From positions 1 through 28,989 of the forward strand of contig JBBSEW010000051.1 in the NCBI GenBank assembly GCA_038239305.1: DNA of 28,989 nucleotides, in the 5' to 3' direction. Of the stretch, positions 8,475-16,007 are shown piece after piece; positions within the stretch are counted from its first letter, which is position 1; every line of letters starts with the position of its first letter. The notes below the pieces were generated by a model. That model worked only from the letters and a program-made list of their open reading frames with translations. It searched no databases and was not told the origin of the DNA. The translations under genes were made by a program, and so were the position numbers. The stretch comes from JALYUA01 sp038239305. Lineage in GTDB: Bacteria; Acidobacteriota; Thermoanaerobaculia; UBA5066; Gp7-AA6.

Positions 8475-9013
8475 TTGTCCGTTCCGTCCGTTCTTCGAGG
8501 CCGGATCCTGTGGGCTGCCGCGGGGCGGCTCTGCCGGTTCGGGTCCGTGCCGCCGGCCTCTCCGCCGCCGCGGGCTTCACCGTCGTGGAGCTCGCGATCG
8601 TGGCCGTGATGGTCAGCATCCTGAGCGCCATGGCCGTGCCGGTGGTGCGCTATACGGTCAAGCGCCAGGACGAGCTCGAGCTCAAGTTCCAGCTCCGCCT
8701 CGTTCGCGACGCGATCGACAAGTACAAGCAATACTCGGACTCGGGGCTGATTCCTCCGCAGCTTGGAAGCGAAGGCTACCCGCCGGACCTCGACACGCTC
8801 GTCGACGGTGTGAAGCTCGTCGGCCAGATCGACAAGAAGCAGAAATTTCTGCGGCGCATCCCCGTGGACCCGATGACGAAGAAAGCGGAATGGGGCCAGC
8901 GGTCTTTCCAGGACGAGCCCAGGACGACCGCCTGGGGCGGCCAAAACGTCTACGACGTCTACTCCCTTTCGGATGGCCGGGGGATCGACGGGACGTACTA
9001 CAAGGACTGGTAG
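8471..9013 (+). CDS. Pseudopilin, GspG-like (first of three)
   Basis: A 180-residue prepilin-like protein. The GTG start at 8471 overlaps the secretin TGA (GTGA) and gives an Arg-rich 36-residue leader ending ...SAAAG before FTVVELAIVAVMVSILSAM, the type III signal: Gly at -1, Phe at +1 and Glu at +5. After the hydrophobic N-terminal helix comes a globular domain with major-pseudopilin features, including KFLRRIPVDPMTKK, and a C-terminal SDGRGIDGTYYKDW. The leader is long; no internal start near the cleavage site is obvious. The same C-terminal D-G-T-x-Y-K-D-W ending occurs in the next gene, so the two are probably tandem duplicates. It would be cleaved by a prepilin peptidase not encoded in this window. 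Confidence 0.88.
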   Translation: MIVRSVRSSRPDPVGCRGAALPVRVRAAGLSAAAGFTVVELAIVAVMVSILSAMAVPVVRYTVKRQDELELKFQLRLVRDAIDKYKQYSDSGLIPPQLGSEGYPPDLDTLVDGVKLVGQIDKKQKFLRRIPVDPMTKKAEWGQRSFQDEPRTTAWGGQNVYDVYSLSDGRGIDGTYYKDW

Positions 9014-9099
9014 GGGAACGGGGGATCGGAAGCCGGAAAACGGGAAACGGGAAACGACGAAACGGAAAACGGAAAACGACAAAACGAAAAATGGTAAAC
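9014..9099 (+). repeat. Heptamer tandem array between pseudopilin genes
   Basis: Immediately after the TAG of the first pseudopilin, twelve consecutive units of 7 bases (two are 8) resemble GGAAAAC or GGGAAAC, with the clearest at 9035-9077. The array runs right up to the next start codon at 9102. Its composition (A/G on the + strand) is quite unlike the surrounding GC-rich coding DNA. No terminator or promoter is obvious within it. Confidence 0.8.
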
Positions 9100-9101
9100 G
9101 A

Positions 9102-9671
9102 ATGAAAGCCCAGGACGCCCGCGCGACGAGCGAAGCCCACAGACGAACCGCCACCGGTTCGGAAAGCCGGAGGTCCGGTTCCTTTCCCGTTTCCCATTTC
9201 CCGGTTCCCGACCCCGAGCGCGGCTTCACGCTTCTCGAGCTCCTCGTGGTCATGACGATCATCGGGATCCTGGCGGCGATCGCGGTTCCGGCGCTCAAGG
9301 ATTCTCCACAGCGGGCCCGCGAGGCGGCGCTCCGGGAGGATCTCTTCGCGTTGCGAAGCGTCATCGACCAGTACCACGGCGACAAGGGCAACTACCCCGC
9401 GGATCTCCAGACGCTCGTCACCGAAGGGTACCTGCGGAAGATCCCGTTCGATCCGATGACCAAGTCGGCGGAAACCTGGGTCATCGCCTACGAAGAAGCG
9501 CCGACCGGCGATTCCGCCGCCGCCGGCACGGGCTTCGGGTCCGCGTTCGGATCCGGGTCCGGCTCCGGGTCGTCGTCCGACCCGTCGGCTCCGACGCCGC
9601 CCGGCATCATCGACATCCACAGCGGCTCCGCGGCCAAGGCCCTCGATGGCACGCTCTACAAAGATTGGTAG
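9102..9671 (+). CDS. Pseudopilin, GspG-like (second of three)
   Basis: A 189-residue prepilin-like protein with start ATG at 9102, just after the heptamer array. The frame is open upstream to 8973, but that part would translate the repeat. The leader of about 43 residues is unusually long and includes residues encoded by a second, inverted heptamer block. It ends DPERG before FTLLELLVVMTIIGILAAIAV (Glu at +5). The globular part resembles the preceding gene (IPFDPMTKSAE near residue 115), then has a Gly/Ser-rich loop (FGSGSGSGSSSDPS) and ends KALDGTLYKDW. No ATG, GTG or TTG lies in frame close to the cleavage site, so the long leader seems real or the start has been displaced by repeat expansion. 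Predicted structural subunit of the pseudopilus. Confidence 0.85.
   Translation: MKAQDARATSEAHRRTATGSESRRSGSFPVSHFPVPDPERGFTLLELLVVMTIIGILAAIAVPALKDSPQRAREAALREDLFALRSVIDQYHGDKGNYPADLQTLVTEGYLRKIPFDPMTKSAETWVIAYEEAPTGDSAAAGTGFGSAFGSGSGSGSSSDPSAPTPPGIIDIHSGSAAKALDGTLYKDW
9181..9215 (-). repeat. Inverted heptamer block inside pseudopilin leader
   Basis: Five 7-base units (cctttcc, cgtttcc, catttcc, cggttcc, cgacccc) in exact register. Read on the - strand they are GGAAACG-like, the same unit as the array at 9014-9099. The 14 bases at 9189-9202 are complementary to 9042-9055 with one mismatch, so the transcript could fold with the start codon at 9102 in the loop. The block is translated as part of the second pseudopilin leader. 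Confidence 0.7.
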
Positions 9672-9702
9672 CGCCCCGGATGGGATGCAGGGGAGCTCTG
9701 GG

Positions 9703-9768
9703 GGGAATCGGGTGATCGGGTGATCGGTTGATGAATCCGGGGAATCGGATGATCGGGGAATCGGAACG
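9703..9768 (+). repeat. Octamer tandem array before/within the start of pseudopilin 3
   Basis: About eight units close to GATCGGGT or AATCGGGG, with ATC recurring at 9707, 9715, 9723, then after one phase shift at 9744, 9752 and 9760. It covers both candidate ATG starts (9731 and 9749) of the third pseudopilin. Confidence 0.7.
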
Positions 9769-10441
9769 ATCCGCTTTCCCCCTCTCCCCCGCGCCCGGGG
9801 GAGAGGGCAGGGTGAGGCGGAATGGATTCGGCTTTCCTCGCGACGACGGGCGCCCTGTGGACGGAGAGGCGGGCTACACCCTCGTTGCCGTCGTCATCGG
9901 GATGCTTCTGCTCGCGATCCTGATCGCGGCGGTCGGTCCGGCGCTCGGCAAGATCGGGCAGCGTGACCGGGAGATGGAGCTTCTCTTCCGCGGGCGGCAG
10001 TACGCGCGGGCGATCGGCATCTTCCAGAGGCGATTCGGCCGCTACCCCAACACCTTGAAAGAGCTGTTCGAGAACAGCCCTCACTCGATCCGGAAGCTCT
10101 GGAAGGATCCCATCTGCAATTGCCCGGACTGGCAGGTCCTGATCCTGAACACGCCCGACGCGAATCCGCAGGGAGGCGGTGCGCCCGTGACCCCGGGGGC
10201 GACCGCGCCGGCGGGAGGGCCTCCTCCGACGCCGACCCCCGCCCCGTTCGGCACCCCGCAATCCACCCAGGGCCCGATCGTCGGGGTCCGGTCGAAGGTT
10301 CACAAGGAGTCGATTACGGCCTGGCGCGGGCATCAGTACTACGACCAGTGGCGGTTCATCGTCGGAGACGCTGACCGGGATACATCCTCGGTCTTCGACC
10401 CCAACTCCTTGAACGTCCGCGCCCCCACGCCAAACCACTAA
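9731..10441 (+). CDS. Pseudopilin-like minor subunit (third of three)
   Basis: A 236-residue protein from ATG 9731; ATG 9749 and GTG 9857 are in-frame alternatives. The type III signal is EAG before YTLVAVVIGMLLLAILIAAV. The first residues after Gly are Tyr-Thr-Leu-Val-Ala, so the usual Glu at +5 is replaced by Ala, as in tip-type (GspK-like) minor pseudopilins. Starting at GTG 9857 gives a compact leader of six residues (VDGEAG), which looks more natural than the ~48-residue leader from 9731 that would translate an octamer array and a REP-like hairpin. The globular part has RQYARAIGIFQRRFGRYPNT and a Pro/Thr/Gly-rich insertion (about 160-190). Two Cys (ICNC) lie near residue 132. It is the last gene of the secretion cluster. 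The start is uncertain; the coding call is firm. Confidence 0.8.
   Translation: MNPGNRMIGESERSAFPLSPAPGGEGRVRRNGFGFPRDDGRPVDGEAGYTLVAVVIGMLLLAILIAAVGPALGKIGQRDREMELLFRGRQYARAIGIFQRRFGRYPNTLKELFENSPHSIRKLWKDPICNCPDWQVLILNTPDANPQGGGAPVTPGATAPAGGPPPTPTPAPFGTPQSTQGPIVGVRSKVHKESITAWRGHQYYDQWRFIVGDADRDTSSVFDPNSLNVRAPTPNH
9780..9807. repeat. REP-like perfect hairpin
   Basis: An 11-bp perfect stem, ccctctccccc (9780-9790) against gggggagaggg (9797-9807), with loop gcgccc, followed by cagggtgagg. This closely resembles the dispersed CCCTCTCCC.../...GGGAGAGGG REP-type sequences known from many bacterial genomes (recognised from memory). There is no T-tract, so it is not a standard terminator. Confidence 0.65.
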
Positions 10442-10517
10442 CTACTGTATCGAAAGGGGTTGCATTTCTGGAGGCCACGCCCGCCCCTGCGTCCGGCCCG
10501 CCGCGACAACATGGAAA

Positions 10518-10523
10518 TAGAAT
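10518..10523 (+). promoter_or_regulatory. Possible -10 element for the M16 peptidase gene
   Basis: TAGAAT lies 29 bases before the ATG at 10553, in the 111-base gap after the pseudopilin cluster. No convincing -35 is seen. A 7-bp inverted repeat (ccgcgac 10501-10507, gtcgcgg 10525-10531) flanks it. Weak prediction. Confidence 0.3.
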
Positions 10524-10552
10524 AGTCGCGGCCCGCCGGAGACAACTTTCCC

Positions 10553-11845
10553 ATGGTCCACAAGTTCAGGCTCGACAACGGGGCGACCGTCCTCATCGAC
10601 GAGATGCAGGACGTGCGGTCCCTCGCGCTCGGATTCTTCGTCGGTGCGGGCTCCGGAGGCGAGCCGCCGGCGCGGCAGGGGATTTCGCATTTCCTCGAGC
10701 ACGTGCTGTTCAAGCGGACCCACCGTCGATCGAGCGTCCAGATTGCGCGCGCCATCGACCGGCTCGGCGGGGACGTCGACGCCTTCACGACGAAGGAATA
10801 CACGGGCTTCTACGCGCACACGCAGGACTCCCGCTTCGGGGAAGCCCTCGACCTTCTGGGCGACGTGGTGCTTTCGCCGGCGTTCGAGTCGGTCGACATC
10901 GAGGTCGAGCGGGGCGTGATTCTCGAGGAACTCGGAGAGGCCAACGACAACCCGGACGATCTCGTGCACGAGATGTTCGTCCGCTCTTTCTGGAGCACGC
11001 ATCCGCTCGGCGCGCCCATTCTCGGAACGGCGGCGACGGTCAAGAGCATCGGGCTCGCCGACCTCTACAAGTACTACCGATCTCACTACACGCCCGACAA
11101 CATGATCATCTCCGTGGCGGGACACATCGGTGCGGAGGAGGCCCGGGATGCAATCGACAAGCTGTTTCGCCGCCGCGCCGCGAAGGCCTCGTCGTCGCAC
11201 CGCCCGCCGCGCCCGAGCGGCCGCGGGCCCCGGGGGCATCAGAACCTGCAGTTGAAGTCGCGCCGCGGGCTCGAGCAGGTCCACGTCTGCCTCGGGGTCG
11301 AGGGGCCCGGCCAGGCCTCCGAGCGCCGCTTCGCGGCGAACCTCGTCGACATCGTGCTCGGCGGAGGCATGTCCTCGCGCCTCTTCCAGGAGGTTCGCGA
11401 GAAGCGCGGGCTCGCGTACTCGGTCGCCTCCTCGCTGAACTCGTACCGCCTCGGGGGCTACGAGGCGATTTACTCGGCGTGCGCTCCGAAGAATCTCGGC
11501 CGCGTGATCGAGGTGACGCTGCGGGAGCTGAAGAAGCTGAAGCGGGACGGCGTGCGCCTGCGGGAGCTGGCGTGGGCGAAGGAAAACCTCAAGGGCAACA
11601 TGATCCTCGCCCTCGAGTCGACCGTGTCCCGGATGTCCTCGCACGCCCGCCAGCAGTTCTACTTCGACCGGGTCGTGCCGACCGAGGAGCTCGTCTCGCG
11701 CGTCGATGCCGTCACCCGGGACGAGATGGGGGAGGAGGCAAATCGGCTGTTCGACGGTCGCGTGCTCTCCCTCGCCGTGGTGGGAAACGTCGGCAAGCTG
11801 CCGGTCTCGGCACCGGAACTGGCGGGGGCGTTGGGAGAGGCGTAA
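10553..11845 (+). CDS. M16 family zinc metallopeptidase (processing-peptidase-like)
   Basis: A 430-residue protein with the inverted zinc motif H46-F-L-E49-H50 (ISHFLEHVLFK) and the third ligand in the expected position, E126 in GVILEELGEANDNP, 76 residues downstream. The N-terminal M16 domain spans about 1-165. The C-terminal non-catalytic M16 domain (about 185-420) has the R/Y-type ending pattern GGGMSSRLFQEVREKRGLAYSV around 265-290. The length matches bacterial homologues of the mitochondrial processing peptidase beta subunit. No signal peptide is seen, so it is probably cytoplasmic. Likely role: degradation or processing of small peptides; the substrate is unknown. It is the first gene after a repeat-containing gap and starts a new transcriptional group. 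All catalytic residues are present. Confidence 0.93.
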   Translation: MVHKFRLDNGATVLIDEMQDVRSLALGFFVGAGSGGEPPARQGISHFLEHVLFKRTHRRSSVQIARAIDRLGGDVDAFTTKEYTGFYAHTQDSRFGEALDLLGDVVLSPAFESVDIEVERGVILEELGEANDNPDDLVHEMFVRSFWSTHPLGAPILGTAATVKSIGLADLYKYYRSHYTPDNMIISVAGHIGAEEARDAIDKLFRRRAAKASSSHRPPRPSGRGPRGHQNLQLKSRRGLEQVHVCLGVEGPGQASERRFAANLVDIVLGGGMSSRLFQEVREKRGLAYSVASSLNSYRLGGYEAIYSACAPKNLGRVIEVTLRELKKLKRDGVRLRELAWAKENLKGNMILALESTVSRMSSHARQQFYFDRVVPTEELVSRVDAVTRDEMGEEANRLFDGRVLSLAVVGNVGKLPVSAPELAGALGEA

Positions 11846-11902
11846 ATTTTGGGTCAGGAGCGGATGGCTGACAGCTCGTTTTGAATCGGCCAGAATCGGC
11901 TC

Positions 11903-14251
11903 ATGAGTCCGGCTCTCGTTCTTCTTTTCGCGCTCGCCCTGATCGCTGTTCTTTTCCTGGCGCGCTTCGCCGGCCGTCCGATACCCGCCCTTCCGGCACT
12001 GATCTTCGCGCTCCTCGCTCTCGCGTTCGTCTCGCCCGGATTGTTTTCGCGCCGCACCATCCTGCCGGTCGACCACGCGATGTCCCTGCCTCCCTGGAGC
12101 TACGCCCCCACCGTCACCCGCCACAACGACAACCTGAGCGACGTGGCGACCCAGATCGTTCCCTGGGCGCAGGCGGTCCGGCTCGCGTGGCGCGAAGGGT
12201 CGATTCCATGGCGCAACCGGTGGAACGGTTGCGGGATGGCGCTCGCGGCCAACGGACAGTCGGCCCCGTTTTCCCCATTCACCCTGCTCCTCCTGCCGTT
12301 GCCGCTCTGGGCGGGTTTCAACCTGCTGGCGACGATCAAGCTCCTCCTCGCCGCGAGCGGCACCTATCTCTGGCTCTCGGAGCTGTCGGTGTCACGCGGA
12401 GCGGCTCTCTTCGGTGCCGTGTCGTTCTCCCTGTCCTTTGCGATCACGCCCTGGCTCCTGTTTCCGATCTCCTCCGTCCTCTGTCTCTTCCCGTGGGCCC
12501 TGTTCGCGATCGAGCGTCTCCTCTCGGCTCCGACCCCGGCGCGCGCGTTTCTGCTCCTGACCGGGGTCCTGTTCGCGATGGCGCTGTCGGGTCACCCGGA
12601 GTCGATCGTCATGGGCGGACTTTTCGCCGCGTCGTGGCTGGCAGGGCGCGCCGCCTTCACGCCGGGCGGCCTCTCCGGCGGGCGAGTCCTGGTTCTTCGA
12701 ATCCTCCTGGCGGGCGCGGCGGCCGCCGGTCTCGCCGCGTTTCTGCTCGTGCCCGAAGCGCTGGCCATCGCCGGGTCGAACCGCCTGCGCTACGTCGAGG
12801 CGGCTCGGGCTCATCTTCCACCTCTCCTGGCGGCCCACGGATTCCGCTTCCCGTCGGTTCTCTGGACGACCCTCTTTCCGCGCACTTTCGGCGATGCGGT
12901 GGACGCTCCGATGGTCGCGGGCGCCGCGGGGGCCTTTCCGGAGATCGGGCTCGGCTTTTTCGGGGTAGTCGGGGCCGCCGCCGCGGCGCTTTTCCTGCGT
13001 CCGGGCCCGCGTCCGGCCGCGGAGAAGGCTCTCGTGCCGCCGATTCTGGTTGGGCTGGCGATCGCCTCGGGACTGTGGCCGTTTTTCGACGCGGCCTATC
13101 GGGTGCCGGGCCTCCGCCTCACGGCGCCGTTTCGATACCTCATCCTGATGGCGCTCGGCGGTCCTGCTCTCGCGGCGTTCGAGATCGATCGCCTCCTCGC
13201 CGACGCGCGGCGCCGACCCCGGCTCGCCCTCTGGCTCGCGGCAGCGGCCCTCGCGCTCGGTGCCCTCGGGCTCGCCGCCGGCCGGCTCACCCTGGGTCTT
13301 CACGCGGCCTCCGGCGGGCTCGCCTCGGAGCGGCGCGGCCTTCTGCTCGCGCTCGCCGCCCTCGGCGCCGTGGCGCTCGCCGGCCTGGCGGCGTCGATCC
13401 GGCCACGGCTCCTGGCGGCGGTTCCTCTGGTCCTCGCCATTTTCGCGGCGGCCGATCTCGCGATCGAAGGTACCCGGCTCTACCGCTTCGGCCGGCCGGA
13501 GGAGCTCTTCCCGGAGACTCCCGTCGTGCGGTTCCTTCGTTCGCGGCCAGGAGTCTTCCGGGTCGTCGGAGAGGGACCCGCTCTCTTCCCCGGCTCGAAC
13601 GTGTTCGCCGGGGTCGAGGACATTCGCGTGCACGATCCCGTCGAGCGCGCGGACTACGTGGACTTCGTCGACCACGAGGCCGGCTACGAGCCCGCGGAGT
13701 ACTTCAAGCGCCTCCGGAATCTCGATGCCGCGGCCCTCGATCTGCTGAACGTCCGTTTCCTGGTCGCGGCGCCCGGGCGGGCGGTCCCCGGCGCGCGCTG
13801 GGAGCGGGTTTACGAAGGGGGGGACGCGTCCGTATTCAAGAACCGATCGGTCCTGCCTCGCGTGTTCGGCGCCCGCCGCGCCGCGCCCGCCGAGCGGGAG
13901 GCGGCCGATGGATTCGTGCTGACGGATTACCGGGAGCGTGCGAACCGCCTGGACTTCCGCGTCGATGTCCCCCCGGGACCGCCCGTCTCGCTCGTCGCGA
14001 GCGTGACGGACGACGGCGGCTGGTCGGCCTTCGAGGACGGGCGCACGATCCCGGTGCGTCGCACCGAAGGGGTTCTTCTCGGCTGGGATCTTCCGCCCGG
14101 CCGGCACGACGTGCGGCTGACGTATCGCCCGCCCGGACTCGCGGCCGGAGGCGCCATCTCCGCCGGGAGCGCGGTGCTCCTCCTCGTGTCCTGGACGGGA
14201 GCCATCGTGCGGCGGCGGCGAGCGAAGCGGGCGGCGGACAAGCGGATGTAG
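11903..14251 (+). CDS. Polytopic membrane protein, YfhO-like (GT-C-type fold)
   Basis: A 782-residue integral membrane protein with about a dozen hydrophobic helices spread over residues 1-500, then a C-terminal soluble region (about 520-750) and a last helix near 750-770. The first external loop has the YfhO-family look: an acidic-aromatic segment with WSYAPTVTRHNDNLSDVATQ, then IPWRNRWNGCGMALAAN. YfhO proteins are related to GT-C glycosyltransferases and in some Gram-positive bacteria decorate teichoic polymers; the substrate here is unknown. The ATG at 11903 is 57 bases after the peptidase stop. The hydrophobic pattern and one continuous frame support a complete gene. Function beyond envelope glycosylation or transport is inference. 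Confidence 0.78.
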   Translation: MSPALVLLFALALIAVLFLARFAGRPIPALPALIFALLALAFVSPGLFSRRTILPVDHAMSLPPWSYAPTVTRHNDNLSDVATQIVPWAQAVRLAWREGSIPWRNRWNGCGMALAANGQSAPFSPFTLLLLPLPLWAGFNLLATIKLLLAASGTYLWLSELSVSRGAALFGAVSFSLSFAITPWLLFPISSVLCLFPWALFAIERLLSAPTPARAFLLLTGVLFAMALSGHPESIVMGGLFAASWLAGRAAFTPGGLSGGRVLVLRILLAGAAAAGLAAFLLVPEALAIAGSNRLRYVEAARAHLPPLLAAHGFRFPSVLWTTLFPRTFGDAVDAPMVAGAAGAFPEIGLGFFGVVGAAAAALFLRPGPRPAAEKALVPPILVGLAIASGLWPFFDAAYRVPGLRLTAPFRYLILMALGGPALAAFEIDRLLADARRRPRLALWLAAAALALGALGLAAGRLTLGLHAASGGLASERRGLLLALAALGAVALAGLAASIRPRLLAAVPLVLAIFAAADLAIEGTRLYRFGRPEELFPETPVVRFLRSRPGVFRVVGEGPALFPGSNVFAGVEDIRVHDPVERADYVDFVDHEAGYEPAEYFKRLRNLDAAALDLLNVRFLVAAPGRAVPGARWERVYEGGDASVFKNRSVLPRVFGARRAAPAEREAADGFVLTDYRERANRLDFRVDVPPGPPVSLVASVTDDGGWSAFEDGRTIPVRRTEGVLLGWDLPPGRHDVRLTYRPPGLAAGGAISAGSAVLLLVSWTGAIVRRRRAKRAADKRM

Positions 14252-14260
14252 CCGACCTCT

Positions 14261-14407
14261 CGCTTCACGCTTCACGCCTCCCGCCTGGCGCCTCACGCCG
14301 CCCTCCTCCCGCCTGGCGCCTCGCGCCTCGCTCCAGGATCCTCGCTTCTCGCTCCTCGCTCCTCGCTCCTCGCTCCTCGATCCTCGCGCCTCGCGCCTCG
14401 CGCCTCG
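14261..14407. repeat. Perfectly phased 21-unit heptamer tandem array
   Basis: Twenty-one consecutive 7-base units without a single insertion or deletion. Examples are cgcttca (14261, 14268), cgcctgg (14282, 14310), ctcctcg (14352, 14359, 14366, 14373) and cgcctcg (14387, 14394, 14401). Units drift from cgcttca to ctcctcg and back to cgcctcg. On the - strand the units read CGAGGAG or CGAGGCG. It fills most of the 188-base gap between the YfhO-like gene and dut, ending 32 bases before the dut start. Confidence 0.9.
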
Positions 14408-14439
14408 CGTTGTCCCGCGAGATGCAATAGCCTCGCGCG

Positions 14440-14892
14440 ATGCTGTCGATCACCGTCCCGATCCACCTTCTCGCTCACGGCGAGGGGCTGGCTCTTCCCG
14501 AGTACGCGACGGAGGGGTCCGCGGGGTGCGACCTTCGCGCCGCGGTGGACAGCCCGCGGACGCTCGGTCCGGGGGAGCGATCGGCGGTCGAGACCGGGAT
14601 CGCCGTGGCGATTCCCGAGGGGTACGAAGGCCAGGTCCGGATGCGGAGCGGGCTCGCGCTGAAGAACGGTCTCGCCGCGCTGAACGCGCCGGGAACCATC
14701 GACAGCGACTACCGGGGCGAGATCAAGGTGATCGTCGCGAATCTCGGGTCGGAGCCCGTGACCATCGCCCGCGGAGATCGGATCGCGCAGCTCGTCTTCT
14801 CGCCCGTCGTCCGCGCCCGCTTCGAGACGGTGACGGAGCTTCCCGCGACCGTCCGCAGCTCGGGGGGGTTCGGCTCCACGGGACAGGCCTAG
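14440..14892 (+). CDS. dut: Deoxyuridine 5'-triphosphate nucleotidohydrolase (dUTPase)
   Basis: A 150-residue homotrimeric dUTPase hydrolysing dUTP to dUMP and pyrophosphate, keeping uracil out of DNA and supplying dUMP for dTMP synthesis. All five motifs are visible: I, AGCDLRAA (28-35); II, RSGLA (69-73); III, GTIDSDYRGEIKV (85-97) with catalytic Asp88 and uracil-binding Tyr91; IV, RIAQLVF (114-120); V, RSSGGFGSTG (139-148), the glycine-rich P-loop-like tail. The length is typical. The ATG follows a heptamer array and a CGCGAG/CTCGCG inverted repeat (14416-14421 and 14432-14437) that could pair just before the start. No strong Shine-Dalgarno sequence is visible. Confidence 0.96.
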   Translation: MLSITVPIHLLAHGEGLALPEYATEGSAGCDLRAAVDSPRTLGPGERSAVETGIAVAIPEGYEGQVRMRSGLALKNGLAALNAPGTIDSDYRGEIKVIVANLGSEPVTIARGDRIAQLVFSPVVRARFETVTELPATVRSSGGFGSTGQA

Positions 14893-14914
14893 GCCCGGGC
14901 CTGGGCCTGTGCCC
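14885..14914. repeat. Five hexamers with a 12-bp palindrome at the dut/methyltransferase junction
   Basis: The units aggcct, aggccc, gggcct, gggcct and gtgccc run across the dut stop (TAG 14890-14892) and the next GTG start (14909). Bases 14891-14902 are a perfect 12-bp palindrome (aggcccgggcct). This is a small simple-sequence element of unknown role. Confidence 0.5.
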
Positions 14915-15982
14915 GTTCTGCCGCTCTCCCGATTCGTCGCCGGATACGTTTCGAGCCTCACGGGAGGCGACCCGGAGTTCGTCTCCGAGATCCATCCGGC
15001 GGACGAGATGTTCGCCTACGGGCTGCACTCGCTCTACGGCAGCGCCGATGCCGCCGCGATCCTGTACTTCGCAACGGGAAAGCTGATCGCCGACGCCACG
15101 GGTGCCGCCCTGGCGTGGCGGTTCGGCGCTTCGGGGCCTTCGACGATTCTCGACTTCGCCGCGGGGTTCGGACGCGCGACGCGGTTTCTCGTCCGGCATT
15201 TTCCCGATGCGCGGATCTCGGTCTCCGAAATCGATCCGCTCGCGCTCCGGTTCCAGCGCCAGGCTCTGGGCGTGGAGGCCATTGCGTCGGGAGGAGAACC
15301 GGGGGATTTCCAGCCGGCGCAGCCGTTCGACGCGATCTGCGGGTCCTCTTTCTTCAGCCACCTGCCCGAAGCTTCATTCGAGCCGTGGCTGGCGCGGCTG
15401 TGGTCGTTCGTGCGGCCGAGAGGAATCCTCCTCTTCTCGACTCACGGTCCGTCCCTCCATCCGGGAACGGCCGACTGGAGCCGCGGGATCGTATTTCGCG
15501 TGGAGAGCGAGACGCGGCGGCTCGATCCCGGCGCGTACGGCACATCCTGGGTGCAGCCCGGGTTCGTCTCGGGCGCGGCCGCCCGCGTCTGCGGCAGCGA
15601 GGGATCCCTGCATGCCGTTCCTTTCGGTCTGGGCGGACATCAGGATCTCTACCTGCTCGCTCGAGAGCCGGTCGGGGCGCTCCCCGCTCCCGTGATTCCG
15701 CTCGTGCCGAGAGGAGAGCTCGAACGGTTCGCGCTCGGCGGACGGGAGCGGCTGACGGCCGAGGGATTCGTCGAGGCCGCCTCGGGCGTCGAGATCACTT
15801 TCTTCATCCGGGATGAGGAGCGCGGCCGGGTGCGGCCGGAAGTCGCGGACGGAAGAGGCGCGTGGCGCTTCGACGTCGCGATCGCGGACGCCGGTCCGGA
15901 TGACGTGCTGCGGATCGAGGCTCGCGCTCCGGGCGGCGTGACGCGGATCCTCGCGATGGGAACGCTGCGCCCTTACCTCTGA
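14909..15982 (+). CDS. Class I SAM-dependent methyltransferase with C-terminal beta domain
   Basis: A 357-residue protein starting at GTG 14909. The Rossmann methyltransferase core has motif I ILDFAAGFGRATRFL (80-94), the acidic motif II residue in VSEIDP (E107), and the motif IV-like segment FDAICGSSFFSHLPE (about 135-150) followed by LWSFVRPRGILLFSTHGPS. Residues ~250-357 form a separate beta-rich region with alternating hydrophobic strands, unlike the minimal methyltransferase fold and possibly a binding domain. The substrate cannot be read from sequence. Similar methyltransferases occur in surface-polysaccharide gene sets, and the YfhO-like gene lies nearby, but that link is only suggestive. 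It is separated from dut by 16 bases. Confidence 0.8.
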   Translation: MPVLPLSRFVAGYVSSLTGGDPEFVSEIHPADEMFAYGLHSLYGSADAAAILYFATGKLIADATGAALAWRFGASGPSTILDFAAGFGRATRFLVRHFPDARISVSEIDPLALRFQRQALGVEAIASGGEPGDFQPAQPFDAICGSSFFSHLPEASFEPWLARLWSFVRPRGILLFSTHGPSLHPGTADWSRGIVFRVESETRRLDPGAYGTSWVQPGFVSGAAARVCGSEGSLHAVPFGLGGHQDLYLLAREPVGALPAPVIPLVPRGELERFALGGRERLTAEGFVEAASGVEITFFIRDEERGRVRPEVADGRGAWRFDVAIADAGPDDVLRIEARAPGGVTRILAMGTLRPYL

Positions 15983-15995
15983 TGGCCAGCTCTGC

Positions 15996-16001
15996 TATTC
16001 T
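15996..16001 (+). promoter_or_regulatory. Possible -10 element for the MBL-fold / purS / purQ group
   Basis: TATTCT preceded by TGC (extended -10-like) ends 6 bases before the GTG at 16008, which would give a leaderless or near-leaderless mRNA. No clear -35 is present. Confidence 0.35.
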
Positions 16002-16007
16002 CGTTTC

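Noticed and set aside
12392..14296. 634-residue - strand frame opposite the YfhO-like gene
   Set aside because: Highly charged shadow frame; the + strand shows clear membrane-helix periodicity. The end of the frame also runs into the heptamer array.
14261..14407. CRISPR array
   Set aside because: Units are contiguous heptamers without spacers, and no cas gene is present.
14265..14453. 62-residue - strand frame with heptapeptide-like repeats over the heptamer array
   Set aside because: A 7-base repeat automatically yields a 7-residue repeat in any open frame; there is no ribosome binding site or conserved feature.
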